A stretch of DNA of 64,000 bases, from the NCBI RefSeq assembly GCF_002504165.1, contig NZ_CP021404.1, positions 496,001 through 560,000 of the forward strand. The letters are read 5' to 3'. The notes under the pieces are model-generated. The model made no database searches and was not told the origin of the DNA. It saw nothing but the letters and a program-made list of their open reading frames with translations. Numbering within the stretch: the first letter of the stretch is position 1; every line of letters begins with the position of its first letter. Shown piece after piece: positions 53,810 through 61,309 of the stretch. Origin of the DNA: Pacificitalea manganoxidans (GTDB lineage Bacteria; Pseudomonadota; Alphaproteobacteria; Rhodobacterales; Rhodobacteraceae). A program made the translations under genes and the position numbers.

Positions 53810-54046
53810 ATGAACAAGCCGTTTAGCATCTTGGATGCCGGCTATGACGGGGCCGAGCCGGTCTTGGAAACAAGCTGGGGCATGACGGAGGCGCAGCAGC
53901 GTCGGCAGGATGCCGCCCTGCGCGACGTGATGCTGGCGAGCCTGCGGTTCGGCAATCTGGAGTTGGACGAGATCAAGGTCTCCCAACGGCTGGACCGGAA
54001 GCTGTCGTCAGAGCGGTTTTTTCAGCGGCTCGAACGCCTGAGCTAA
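53810..54046 (+). CDS. hypothetical 78-residue protein
   Basis: An ATG with a strong GGAGG site gives MNKPFSILDAGYDGAEPVLE and a charged helical C-terminal half (QRLDRKLSSERFFQRLERLS). There is no membrane segment or metal motif. It is convergent with mipZ and 130 bp after hemE. The ribosome binding site and normal codon use make it likely to be real. The family is not recognised. Confidence 0.65.
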   Translation: MNKPFSILDAGYDGAEPVLETSWGMTEAQQRRQDAALRDVMLASLRFGNLELDEIKVSQRLDRKLSSERFFQRLERLS

Positions 54047-54136
54047 GCGCTGCACGGTCGGGGGGCGCATCCCGGCCATAGGCCGGGCCGAATCCCTCCG
54101 CACCGGCTTTCTCATGTCCGCAGGCAGGTGGGCGGC

Positions 54137-54946
54137 TTAGAAATCAGGCGTAACGCCGGGCAGGTCCAGTGTCACCAGCAGGTCGCGCAGCTCCTGACGC
54201 GCAGCGACGTTTGACAGGTTCAGACGCTCCACACCGACATCCTTCAGGTCCAGCAGGGTCAGCCCGCGGGGGAACAACTCGCGGAAGATGACCCGCTCCG
54301 AGAAGCCCGGCGCGACGCGGAAGCCGATCCGCTTCGACAGCTTTTCCAGCGCGCTCGCCATTTTCTTTTTGTTGATCATCTGCTGCGCGCCCAGCCGGTT
54401 GCGGGTCACGATCCAGTCGATCGGCGGCAGCCCGGCCTGTGCCCGGATCTGACGGGCCGACCACACCATTTCACTATAGACGGAGGGGCCGAGGATCTTG
54501 CCGTCTTCGGGGCTGACACGGGCAAGAAGGTCGAAATCGACAAAGCTGTCATTGAGAGGCGTGATAAGCGTGTCGGCCAGCGAATGCGCCACTTGGCTCA
54601 ACCGGGTATGGGAGCCGGGGCAATCGATCAGGATGAAATCCTTCTCCCCGTCGAGCGCCGCCACAGCGGTGGAAATCCGGCGGTCGAACAGGTTCTCGCC
54701 TTCGGCCAGATCGCCGCGCTCGATCTCTGGCAGATCGCGGTAGTCGGGCATCGCAAGATCCAACCCCTGCGCATTGCAGAAAGCCTTGCGGTTCTCGATA
54801 TAGCGCCCGAGGCTGCGTTGCCGCAGGTCCAGATCCAATGCGCCCACACGGTGCCCCATGCGCACCAGCGCGGTGGAGATATGCATGGATGTGGTGGACT
54901 TGCCGGAGCCGCCCTTTTCGTTCCCGACGACGATGATATGCGCCAA
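54137..54946 (-). CDS. mipZ: division plane positioning ATPase MipZ
   Basis: A 269-residue ParA-like P-loop ATPase. The deviant Walker A GNEKGGSGKSTTSMHISTAL is at residues 8-27, DLDLRQRSLGRYIENR follows, and Walker B is FILIDCPGSHTRLSQVAHSL. This set, with the long TPLNDSFVDFDLLARVSPED insert, is MipZ rather than a chromosome-partition ParA. MipZ dimers inhibit FtsZ near the poles. A hairpin (CCCGGCC/GGCCGGG at 54071-54087) lies beyond its 3' end. Confidence 0.92.
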   Translation of the reverse strand: MAHIIVVGNEKGGSGKSTTSMHISTALVRMGHRVGALDLDLRQRSLGRYIENRKAFCNAQGLDLAMPDYRDLPEIERGDLAEGENLFDRRISTAVAALDGEKDFILIDCPGSHTRLSQVAHSLADTLITPLNDSFVDFDLLARVSPEDGKILGPSVYSEMVWSARQIRAQAGLPPIDWIVTRNRLGAQQMINKKKMASALEKLSKRIGFRVAPGFSERVIFRELFPRGLTLLDLKDVGVERLNLSNVAARQELRDLLVTLDLPGVTPDF

Positions 54947-55111
54947 AGCCGTTTCCCCTGTATGTCCTGCGGTTCGTTGCCCCCGACCGCCTGCCGACTA
55001 TAGGGTGCGGTCGGGCCGGAGAAAAACCGCCGATCACCGGTTTTTCGTATCCAATGGGCGGTTGCGGCGCTTTTGGCACAAGCGGGCGGGGTGGACCGAA
55101 GGAGGCGCGCG

Positions 55112-55516
55112 ATGACACAGGCCGTTCGGGGTGTGAACCATGTGACACTGGCGGTGACGGATCTCGACCGCTCCGTGGCGTTCTACAGGGATCTGCTGGG
55201 TTTCAGGCTGCGCGCGCTTTGGCCCGATGGCGCCTATCTGGAGGCGGGGCCGCTGTGGCTGTGCCTTGCCCGGGGGGCATCGGTAACGGAGAGGGGCGAT
55301 TACACGCATCTGGCGTTCGATGTGGCCGAGCCGGATTTCCCCGCATTGGCCAAGAAGGTATCGGCAGCAGCGCGGCTTTGGCGTGACAACCGCAGCGAGG
55401 GCGCGTCGCTCTATTTCCTAGACCCTGACGGGCACCGGCTGGAATTGCATGTCGGCACGCTGGACAGCCGTCTGGCGGCCTATCGCGATGGCGGGCGCGT
55501 GCAGGTCTTCGACTAG
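55112..55516 (+). CDS. FosA-like fosfomycin glutathione transferase (VOC superfamily)
   Basis: A 134-residue two-beta-alpha-beta-module glyoxalase-fold protein. The Mn2+ ligands fit FosA: His10 in [16 protein letters not shown], His66 in DYTHLAF, Glu111 in [10 protein letters not shown]. The FosA potassium loop and substrate motif is present as [20 protein letters not shown], and so is the early [20 protein letters not shown]. Homologous FosA adds glutathione to fosfomycin. Many chromosomal homologues have weak or no such activity, so resistance is a prediction. It is isolated, with a GGAGG site before the ATG. Confidence 0.82.
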   Translation: MTQAVRGVNHVTLAVTDLDRSVAFYRDLLGFRLRALWPDGAYLEAGPLWLCLARGASVTERGDYTHLAFDVAEPDFPALAKKVSAAARLWRDNRSEGASLYFLDPDGHRLELHVGTLDSRLAAYRDGGRVQVFD

Positions 55517-55531
55517 ATCGCGGCACGCCCC

Positions 55532-55565
55532 AAACGAAAACGCCGCCCCGGGCAGGGGGCGGCGT
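55532..55565 (-). terminator. rho-independent terminator of the ffh-to-rpmE operon
   Basis: On the minus strand ACGCCGCCCC pairs with GGGGCGGCGT, loop of six bases, followed by TTTCGTTT. It lies 45 bp after the rpmE stop. Confidence 0.88.
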
Positions 55566-55610
55566 ATCGTGTCTGTCCCTCGGGAAACGTTGTCCCGATG
55601 ACCGGCGCTC

Positions 55611-55832
55611 TTAGAAGCCCAGGCCTTCGTATTTTTTCTTGAACTTCGACACGCGGCCGCCCGAATCCATCAGGCGCGAGGTGCCGCCATTCCAAGCGGG
55701 GTGCACCGACGGGTCGATGTCGAGCGACAGGTTGTCGCCTTCCGAACCGTAGGTCGATTTCATCTTCAGGACGTCGCCATTGGTCAGCTTGACGTCGATG
55801 AAGTGGTAGTCGGGATGGATATCCGTTTTCAT
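55611..55832 (-). CDS. rpmE: 50S ribosomal protein L31
   Basis: A 73-residue L31. [20 protein letters not shown] and the middle [11 protein letters not shown] are typical of the alphaproteobacterial form. The Zn-binding CxxC pair of type A L31 is absent. It is the last gene of the operon, 11 bp after rplS. Confidence 0.95.
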   Translation of the reverse strand: MKTDIHPDYHFIDVKLTNGDVLKMKSTYGSEGDNLSLDIDPSVHPAWNGGTSRLMDSGGRVSKFKKKYEGLGF

Positions 55833-55843
55833 GACGTGGCTCC

Positions 55844-56221
55844 TCAAGCGCCGGTTTTGGCTTTGTAGTGGTTGTCCTCGGCGATACGGGCACTCTTGCC
55901 GCGACGCGCACGCAGGTAATACAGCTTCGCACGGCGAACACGGCCACGACGCACAACGGTGATGCTGTCGATGTTGGTCGCGTGCAGCGGGAAGATACGC
56001 TCGACGCCTTCGCCAAACGAGATCTTGCGCACGGTGAACGACCCGGCAATGCCCTGGCCGTTTTTGCGGCTGATGCAGACGCCTTCATAGGCCTGCACAC
56101 GGGTGCGCGTGCCTTCGGTCACTTTGTAGCCGACGCGGATGGTGTCACCGGCTTTGAAGTCCGGGATGTCCTTGCCAAGTGCGGCAACTTGCTCGGCTTC
56201 GAGCTGTGCGATCAGGTTCAT
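55844..56221 (-). CDS. rplS: 50S ribosomal protein L19
   Basis: A 125-residue L19. [40 protein letters not shown] and [20 protein letters not shown] are family signatures. An AAGGAG site precedes the ATG. It follows trmD after 55 bp, as in most bacteria. Confidence 0.97.
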   Translation of the reverse strand: MNLIAQLEAEQVAALGKDIPDFKAGDTIRVGYKVTEGTRTRVQAYEGVCISRKNGQGIAGSFTVRKISFGEGVERIFPLHATNIDSITVVRRGRVRRAKLYYLRARRGKSARIAEDNHYKAKTGA

Positions 56222-56276
56222 CTGATCCACTCCTTCTGGTTGCTTGCGGTTTTTTCCGCAAAGGTTTGTGCCGTCC

Positions 56277-57134
56277 TCAGAGCTCTCGGTCTTCTTCCGG
56301 GTCCCGTCCGTGCGTTGCACAGAAAGCCCGCCAGAGATCAGGTCGTCTTTCCTTGGTCAGCCTTTCGGCCTGCGCCTTGCGCCAGCTTTCGATCTTCGCA
56401 TGGTGCCCGGAGAGAAGAACTTCGGGAACCAAACGACCCTGCCAGTCGGTCGGACGCGTATATTGTGGGTGTTCCAGCAGCCCGTCGGAGAAACTCTCCT
56501 CGATGACGGACTCATGATTCCCAAGCACGCGCGGTATAAGTCGGACCGTCGCGTCGATCAAGGCCTGAGCAGCAATCTCGCCGCCGGTCAAGACGAAATC
56601 CCCCAGCGACACCTCCTCGATGTCGTGTTTGTCGATCACGCGCTGGTCAACGCCTTCGAAACGCCCGCACAGCATGGTGATCCCGTCGCCCTGCGCCCAG
56701 CGGCGGGCAGTGGCCTGATCGAACCGGCGCCCGCGCGGGCTGAGATAGACCACGGGCCAGCGGGAACGGTCGGGCACGGCGCCCTGCGCGGCCTCTTGCA
56801 GCGCCGCATCGACAACATCGGCGCGCAGCACCATCCCCGCGCCGCCGCCTGTGGGCGTGTCATCGACGTTGCGGTGTCGGCCCTCGCCGAACCGGCGCAG
56901 GTCCAGCGTGTTGAGCGCCCAGAGCCCATCCTGCAGGGCCTTGCCGGTCAGGCTTTCGCCCAGCACACCGGGAAAGGCATCGGGAAAAAGCGTGATGATG
57001 CGGGCCTGCCACGCGCCCTTTTGCAGCGGCGGTTCGTCCATCAGCGACCGGGGCCGGAGCGAACTGCCAATCGACAGGCGACCATGCGAGCGCGCGGCGG
57101 TCGCGCGAGAGGGGCGAGGAGCGTCGGAGGTCAT
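56277..57134 (-). CDS. trmD: tRNA (guanine-N1)-methyltransferase
   Basis: A 285-residue SPOUT-family enzyme that methylates G37 of tRNA. The catalytic knot is [20 protein letters not shown] with [20 protein letters not shown], and [16 protein letters not shown] follows. An N-terminal tail of about 30 residues ([20 protein letters not shown]) is unusual relative to E. coli TrmD. A start at 57041 ([10 protein letters not shown], 254 residues) would remove it; neither start has a clear ribosome binding site. Confidence 0.94.
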   Translation of the reverse strand: MTSDAPRPSRATAARSHGRLSIGSSLRPRSLMDEPPLQKGAWQARIITLFPDAFPGVLGESLTGKALQDGLWALNTLDLRRFGEGRHRNVDDTPTGGGAGMVLRADVVDAALQEAAQGAVPDRSRWPVVYLSPRGRRFDQATARRWAQGDGITMLCGRFEGVDQRVIDKHDIEEVSLGDFVLTGGEIAAQALIDATVRLIPRVLGNHESVIEESFSDGLLEHPQYTRPTDWQGRLVPEVLLSGHHAKIESWRKAQAERLTKERRPDLWRAFCATHGRDPEEDREL

Positions 57135-57177
57135 GAGCGCGGTTCCGGGATGGGCCGAGGCACTCCGCCGGGGCGGA

Positions 57178-57681
57178 TCACGGCGTGTCGTTGCGGGATC
57201 GGGGTGCTGGTGGCGCAGACGGCGCGGAATGTCCAGCATCGGACGCGGTCCCGGCATCCGTTTCGCGCGTCTCCGGGGTTGGGCCATGCCGGTCTGCAGG
57301 AGCAAACAGCGCCTCGAACGCGGCGCGCTCCTGTGCTTGCAACCGCGGGGTCAACAGCAGCGCCAGTGCCAGCCCCGCCCCGGCAGGCAGCAGCCACAGC
57401 CAGCCCGGAACGTGACCTTCCAGACCCAATGCCGCGGCCAGTCCGCGTCCGGCACCAAAGAGCAGCGCGACGATCAGAAGCTGGGTGATGATCTTGCCGC
57501 CGACGAACAGCGCCGCCGCCAGCCAGCCACGGGGCAGCCGACGGGAGGTCAGCACCACGACCGACAGGCAAAACACCACCGCCAGCGGCAATATCCAATA
57601 GAGCCCCGCGCCCGACAGCCCTGCTGTCAGTGGCGAGGTATAGAGCAGGACGGCCCCCAACGCCGAAAGCCGCCCCGTCAT
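57178..57681 (-). CDS. hypothetical membrane protein
   Basis: A 167-residue protein with about four hydrophobic segments (LGAVLLYTSPLTAGLSGAGL, WILPLAVVFCLSVVVLTS, ALFVGGKIITQLLIVALLFG, LWLLPAGAGLALALLLT). A polar, Pro-rich tail of about 45 residues follows. It lies between the DUF1328 gene and trmD on the same strand, so it is likely co-transcribed. The family is not recognised. Confidence 0.75.
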   Translation of the reverse strand: MTGRLSALGAVLLYTSPLTAGLSGAGLYWILPLAVVFCLSVVVLTSRRLPRGWLAAALFVGGKIITQLLIVALLFGAGRGLAAALGLEGHVPGWLWLLPAGAGLALALLLTPRLQAQERAAFEALFAPADRHGPTPETRETDAGTASDAGHSAPSAPPAPRSRNDTP

Positions 57682-57748
57682 GGAGCGGCTCCCGCATTGC
57701 GTGCCCATCGGCGCGGACGCGCCCGGAGCATGGAGGGACTACGCCCGG

Positions 57749-57910
57749 TCAGGCGATGGCGACGATGCCAAGGATCACCAGCAGGAACAGGATCAGCACC
57801 ACACCGATCAGGATCTTGGCGCCGGTCAGAGCGGCCCCGGAAATCCGGCCAAACCCAAGGAGAGCGGCCACAGCGGCCACGACGAGCAGTATGAGAATGA
57901 TCTCGAACAT
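57749..57910 (-). CDS. DUF1328 family small membrane protein
   Basis: A 53-residue protein with two hydrophobic helices, MFEIILILLVVAAVAALLGF and KILIGVVLILFLLVILGIVA, joined by GRISGAALTGA. This matches the short DUF1328/YtjA group. The function is unknown; some relatives are stress-induced. It sits between rimM and the hypothetical membrane protein, and the gap from rimM is 114 bp. Confidence 0.8.
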   Translation of the reverse strand: MFEIILILLVVAAVAALLGFGRISGAALTGAKILIGVVLILFLLVILGIVAIA

Positions 57911-58024
57911 CTGGTATCCTTTCGCGTTCCGGGGCCGACAGGGCCCTTTCGCCATCAACTCTCCGCGAGCCGGAGGGTTCCACGCCAGCACGACGGGGGC
58001 GCGGCGCAGGATACGCGCGAGACA

Positions 58025-58531
58025 TCAGAACAGGCCGTCTGGCGGGTCGGCGACGATGCGGCCGCCTTTCACATCGACGGTGGGGATCACGGCGCGGGTG
58101 AACGGCAGCAGCACCGTGGCCTTCAGGTTCGGTCCGTGGATTTCCAGCAGATCGCCTGCGCCATGATCATGGACGGCGCGCACGGTGCCCAATTGGGTGC
58201 CGCCGGTGTCGAACACCGCCAGCCCGATCAGATCGGCGTGGTAGAATTCATGATCCGGCAGGTCAGGCAGAACATCGCGCCCGGCAAACAGGCGCACGCC
58301 CTTGAGCGCGTCGGCCTCTTCCTTGGTGCGGACCCCGGACAGGCGCGCGGCAAACCCATTGGTGATGGAGCGGGCGAGGGTGACCTCGTAGCTTTGGGTG
58401 CCATCCTCGGTCCATAGCGGGCCGTAGCTCGCCACATCCTCCGGATCGGCGCAGAAGCTCTTCAGCCGGACTTCGCCTTTCACGCCGAAGGAGCCGGCAA
58501 TGGCGGCGACGCAGACGCGGGGGTCAGTCAT
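58025..58531 (-). CDS. rimM: 16S rRNA processing protein RimM
   Basis: A 168-residue 30S maturation factor. The N-terminal RimM barrel is marked by [20 protein letters not shown] and [20 protein letters not shown]. The C-terminal PRC domain has [20 protein letters not shown] and the end [16 protein letters not shown]. It follows rpsP after a strong hairpin. Confidence 0.96.
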   Translation of the reverse strand: MTDPRVCVAAIAGSFGVKGEVRLKSFCADPEDVASYGPLWTEDGTQSYEVTLARSITNGFAARLSGVRTKEEADALKGVRLFAGRDVLPDLPDHEFYHADLIGLAVFDTGGTQLGTVRAVHDHGAGDLLEIHGPNLKATVLLPFTRAVIPTVDVKGGRIVADPPDGLF

Positions 58532-58641
58532 CGGGGACCTCGGATATGAAACGGCACGGAAGCGACGGGATGCGTCGCGGTCCACCGCCCGGCCCCGTGG
58601 GGGACGGACGGCGGCGATGTCATGCGGGCAGCGCGCCCGGT

Positions 58642-58664
58642 GGCGCCCGGCCGGGCCGGGCGCC
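58642..58664. promoter_or_regulatory. strong intercistronic hairpin between rpsP and rimM
   Basis: Perfect 10-base arms GGCGCCCGGC and GCCGGGCGCC with a 3-base loop, nine bases after the rpsP stop. Without a T-tract it is more likely a 3'-stabilising or processing structure that lets S16 be made in excess over RimM. Confidence 0.6.
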
Positions 58665-58672
58665 GGGGCCGA

Positions 58673-59059
58673 TTACTCGGCGGACTGCTCTTCGGCGGGG
58701 GCGTTCGCAGCTTCGGCAGCGGCGGCGGCCTTCGCGGCACGCTCTTCGGCGCGCTCTTCGGCTTTCTTGCCGGGCTTCGCTTTCTTGGGGTTGTTGCGCT
58801 CGGCCTTCTCGGCGGCGCCAGCAGCTTCGAGGAAGCGCTGGATGCGGTCGGTCGGCTTGGCGCCCTGAGCGATCCAGTGCTGCACACGCTCGATATCCAT
58901 CACCACGCGGCGCTCGTCATCCTTGGCGAGCAGCGGGTTGTAGGTGCCGAGCTTCTCGATAAAGCGGCCGTCGCGGGGCATGCGGCTGTCGGTGGCAACG
59001 ATGGCGTAGTGGGGGCGTTTCTTGGAGCCGCCACGGGCGAGCCGGATCTTCATGGCCAT
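58673..59059 (-). CDS. rpsP: 30S ribosomal protein S16
   Basis: A 128-residue S16. [20 protein letters not shown] and [14 protein letters not shown] are diagnostic. A C-terminal tail of about 45 residues, rich in Ala, Lys and Glu, extends beyond the E. coli protein and is common in Rhodobacterales. An AAGGAGAACAGAC site precedes the first ATG. Confidence 0.97.
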   Translation of the reverse strand: MAMKIRLARGGSKKRPHYAIVATDSRMPRDGRFIEKLGTYNPLLAKDDERRVVMDIERVQHWIAQGAKPTDRIQRFLEAAGAAEKAERNNPKKAKPGKKAEERAEERAAKAAAAAEAANAPAEEQSAE

Positions 59060-59126
59060 GTCTGTTCTCCTTGAGATGGCGTTCTTTGGTCTGGTGCACC
59101 GCGGGGAGGCGCGGCGCGGGGGTCGG

Positions 59127-59474
59127 TTATTCCTGATGCGCCTTATGGTGGCGGATCACCTCCTGAATGATGAAATTCAGGAATTTTTTGGCGAATTCGG
59201 GGTCGAGGTCGGCCTCCTTCGCCAGATCTTCGAGCCGGGCGATCTGCTGCTCCTCGCGGGAGGGATCGCTGGGCGGAAGGTCATGTTCGGCCTTCAGGCG
59301 GCCAACATTCTGCGTGTGCTTGAACCGCTCGCCCAGCGTGTAGACGAGGATCGCGTCAAGCCGGTCGATGCTGGCGCGGTGTTCCAGCAGCAGCTGGGCG
59401 GCGCGGGCGGCGTCATCGGACAGATCGTCAGAGACATGAGCCGCAGGCATGGTGTTCGATTTCGTGTCGGTCAT
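59127..59474 (-). CDS. chorismate mutase (AroQ class)
   Basis: A 115-residue all-helical chorismate mutase converting chorismate to prephenate. The first helix has [20 protein letters not shown] with the conserved Arg, and the next has [20 protein letters not shown] with the catalytic Lys. [20 protein letters not shown] ends it. It is placed between ffh and rpsP, an order seen in Rhodobacterales. A GTG overlapping the ffh stop is an alternative start. Confidence 0.9.
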   Translation of the reverse strand: MTDTKSNTMPAAHVSDDLSDDAARAAQLLLEHRASIDRLDAILVYTLGERFKHTQNVGRLKAEHDLPPSDPSREEQQIARLEDLAKEADLDPEFAKKFLNFIIQEVIRHHKAHQE

Positions 59475-59482
59475 TGCAGCGC

Positions 59483-60991
59483 TCACTTCTTCTTGCCGAA
59501 GCCGGACAGGCCCGGCGGCAATGCGCCGCCGCCCAGACCGGGCATGCCGCCCATGCCACCCATTCCGCCCATGCCGGGCGCGCCCATCTTGCGGGCAGCC
59601 GCTTCCAGCGCCTTGGGGTCCATGGTGGAGGGATCGGGCATGCCGCCCTTGCCGAACATGCCCTTCATCGCGCCCTTGAGCATGCCCTTCTTGCCCATCT
59701 TCTTCATCATGTCCGCCATCTGGCGGTGCATTTTCAGAAGTTTGTTCAGTTCGGCCACTTCCAGACCGGCGCCCTTGGCGATCCGTTTCTTGCGGCTGGC
59801 CTGCAACAGGGCGGGGTTGGCGCGTTCGCGCTTGGTCATGGAATTGATCAGCGCGATCTGGCGGCGCAGCATGCGGTCATCGACGCCCGCGCCTTCCATC
59901 TGGCCTTTCATCTTGCCCATGCCGGGCATCATGCCCATCAGGCCTTCCATGCCGCCCATCTTGAGCATCTGATCCAGCTGCATCCGCAGGTCGTTCATCG
60001 AGAACTGACCCTTCTGGAAGCGCTTCATCATCCGCTCGGCCTGTTCGGCCTCGATGGTTTCCTGTGCCTTCTCGACCAGCGCGACGATGTCGCCCATGCC
60101 AAGGATACGGCCCGCGATCCGGTCGGGGTGGAATTCCTCCAGCGCGTCCATCTTCTCGCCGAGGCCGACGAACTTGATCGGCTTGCCGGTGATCGCGCGC
60201 ATCGACAGGGCCGCACCGCCGCGCCCGTCGCCATCCATCCGCGTCAGCACGACGCCGGAGACGCCGATCTTGCCGTCGAATTCCTGTGCGACGTTGACGG
60301 CGTCCTGACCGGTCAGGCCATCGACGACCAGCAGGGTTTCGCGCGGCTTGACCACATCGCGGACCGACTGCACTTCGTCCATCAGCACATCGTCGATATG
60401 CAGACGCCCGGCGGTGTCCAGCATGTAGACGTCGTAGCCGCCCAGTGCTGCCTGCTGTTTGGCGCGCGTGGCGATCTGCACCGGGGTCTGACCCTTGACG
60501 ATCGGCAGTGTGTCAACGCCGATCTGCTGGCCGAGGATCGCGAGCTGTTCCATCGCTGCCGGGCGGTTCACGTCGAGCGAGGCCATCAGCACCCGCTTGC
60601 CGTTGCGCTGGCTGAGCCTGCGGGCGAGCTTGGCGGTGGTGGTCGTCTTACCCGACCCCTGCAAACCGACCATCAGGATCGGCGCGGGCGGGTTGTCGAT
60701 CTTCATCTCGCCGGGGTTGGCGTCGTCGCCCGACAGCACATGCACCAGTTCGTCATGGACGATCTTGACGACCTGCTGGCCCGGAGTGACCGATTTGGTC
60801 ACCGCCTGACCCGTGGCCTTATCCTGCACAGCCTTGACGAAGGCGCGGGCGACGGGCAGCGATACGTCGGCTTCCAGCAGCGCGACGCGCACCTCGCGCA
60901 GGGCGGTTTTGACGTCCTCATCGGACAGCGCGCCTTGCTTGGTCAGGCGCTCAAAGACCCCAGAGAGTCGATCGGACAGGTTCTCGAACAT
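59483..60991 (-). CDS. ffh: signal recognition particle protein Ffh
   Basis: A 502-residue SRP GTPase. The N domain runs to about residue 85. The G1 loop is LMVGLQGSGKTTTTAKLARR (about 105-124), with ASLDVNRPAAMEQL, DTAGRLHIDD, TRMDGDGRGGAAL and GEKMDALEEFHPDR. The Met-rich M domain follows (GLMGMMPGMGKMKGQ), with a Gly/Met-rich end. It inserts inner membrane proteins together with 4.5S RNA and FtsY. It is the first gene of the translation operon. Confidence 0.97.
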   Translation of the reverse strand: MFENLSDRLSGVFERLTKQGALSDEDVKTALREVRVALLEADVSLPVARAFVKAVQDKATGQAVTKSVTPGQQVVKIVHDELVHVLSGDDANPGEMKIDNPPAPILMVGLQGSGKTTTTAKLARRLSQRNGKRVLMASLDVNRPAAMEQLAILGQQIGVDTLPIVKGQTPVQIATRAKQQAALGGYDVYMLDTAGRLHIDDVLMDEVQSVRDVVKPRETLLVVDGLTGQDAVNVAQEFDGKIGVSGVVLTRMDGDGRGGAALSMRAITGKPIKFVGLGEKMDALEEFHPDRIAGRILGMGDIVALVEKAQETIEAEQAERMMKRFQKGQFSMNDLRMQLDQMLKMGGMEGLMGMMPGMGKMKGQMEGAGVDDRMLRRQIALINSMTKRERANPALLQASRKKRIAKGAGLEVAELNKLLKMHRQMADMMKKMGKKGMLKGAMKGMFGKGGMPDPSTMDPKALEAAARKMGAPGMGGMGGMGGMPGLGGGALPPGLSGFGKKK

Positions 60992-61259
60992 GTTCCGGCC
61001 CTCCTGCGGCCCTTTAACATTGGTCTGCCCCATGTAGGAACCGACCGCCCAAACGCCAACGACACCAGTGGGCGAAACTCGCTGACTGGTGGCGATCCCG
61101 GCTAAAGGCACGGGACCGGAAGCTGTCTCACTTCCGGATGGTCGGGTCGGGCCATACTGCGCGGGGGGCGCGGAGTCAAGCGCGGCAGGGGGCGGGCTTG
61201 CTCAGGGGCCGTCGATTGACGAGGCCCTATAAGGTCCGCCCAGCGAGGCGCGTTCCCTC

Positions 61260-61309
61260 AAGTGCCGCGCGGCTTGGCGCACCCCCTTAAGTCCCGCGCG
61301 GCTTGGCGC
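61260..61309. repeat. 21-bp direct repeat at the hrpB 3' end
   Basis: AAGTGCCGCGCGGCTTGGCGC at 61260-61280 is repeated at 61289-61309 with one difference. The right copy encodes the last six codons and stop of HrpB; the left copy would encode the same AKPRGT-stop again. The 295-bp gap on to ffh (60992-61286) shows no other feature. Confidence 0.85.

Noticed and set aside
59474-61105. 543-codon open frame antisense to ffh
   Set aside because: Ffh motifs on the other strand are unmistakable. This frame is His/Leu/Gln-rich and lacks any domain.
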